23,700 bases of DNA. It comes from JANXQG01 sp037147235 (GTDB taxonomy: Bacteria > Planctomycetota > Planctomycetia > Pirellulales > Thermoguttaceae). Shown one piece after another: positions 23,652-23,700 of the stretch (position 1 is its first letter; every line of letters begins with the position of its first letter). Where the stretch lies: positions 1 to 23,700 of the forward strand of contig JBAWVO010000074.1 of assembly GCA_037147235.1 (NCBI GenBank). Reading direction: 5' to 3'. A model generated the notes under the pieces. It was given only the letters and a program-made list of their open reading frames with translations, did no database searches and had not been told where the DNA came from. The translations under genes and the position numbers were made by a program.

Positions 23652-23700
23652 ATGAAACGTGTAACGACTCTCTTGGTGCTCCTCGGAGCGGCTTTCCTTT
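23652..23700 (+). CDS. Start of an exported protein, cut by the window end
   Basis: ATG 23652 is preceded by AGGTGA and begins MKRVTTLLVLLGAAFL, the basic-plus-hydrophobic pattern of a signal peptide. Only 16 codons are visible, so the product is unknown. It follows the SgcJ/EcaC-like gene by 67 bp in the same direction and is probably in the same transcript. Confidence 0.55.
   Translation, partial: MKRVTTLLVLLGAAFL

Noticed and set aside
1..23700. tRNA, rRNA, CRISPR arrays or riboswitches
   Set aside because: I saw no cloverleaf-like genes, no regularly spaced repeats and no leader matching a known riboswitch class by eye.

Overview
The window looks like a chromosomal segment of a planctomycete. 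This is inferred from the gene families (GAF-type sigma-54 activators, a SgcJ/EcaC-like secreted protein, a DUF4239 membrane protein, an HAE1 RND pump with an inter-repeat insert) and from an intergenic palindrome of a type I associate with that phylum; no rRNA or tRNA is present to confirm it. Nearly all genes are on the minus strand. Exceptions are the large secreted glycosidase-like gene (9642-12809) and the secreted SgcJ/EcaC-like gene with its truncated neighbour at the right edge.

Region 1 (63-8082, minus) is a sulfur and cysteine island built around a nanocompartment. From upstream to downstream it holds a GAF/AAA+/HTH sigma-54 activator split by one TGA, a small CcbP-like protein, cysteine synthase CysK, then (after its own sigma-70-like promoter at 4778-4806) two tandem Family 2B encapsulin shell genes with an inserted cyclic-nucleotide-binding-like domain, and a SufS-type cysteine desulfurase carrying a ~145-residue Ala/Pro-rich N-terminal extension of the kind that loads cargo into Family 2 encapsulins. 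CysK makes cysteine; the desulfurase strips its sulfur, presumably inside the shell. The upstream shell copy is interrupted by a single amber codon.

Region 2 (8083-9641) is a scar: a frameshifted DNA methyltransferase remnant, an intact DUF4239 membrane gene, and a short decayed copy of a membrane-protein gene whose intact version lies at 12855-13514. The two copies bracket the 1055-residue secreted glycosidase-like gene.

Region 3 (13605-23700) is a second sulfur/redox unit. A GAF/AAA+/HTH sigma-54 activator (20753-22423) sits between two transcription units. On each side I find a -24/-12 promoter, and about 120-130 bp upstream of it the same palindromic sequence: a perfect 14+14 palindrome at 22473-22504 and a 19/21 copy at 20748-20768. 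On the left the predicted operon is an ABM-domain protein, a CoA-disulfide reductase-like enzyme fused to rhodanese, and an RND adaptor and pump. On the right it is a secreted SgcJ/EcaC-like protein and a further exported protein cut by the window edge. The site-promoter-gene arrangement predicts one activator driving both flanks; this bidirectional circuit and the encapsulin island are the most interesting parts of the window.
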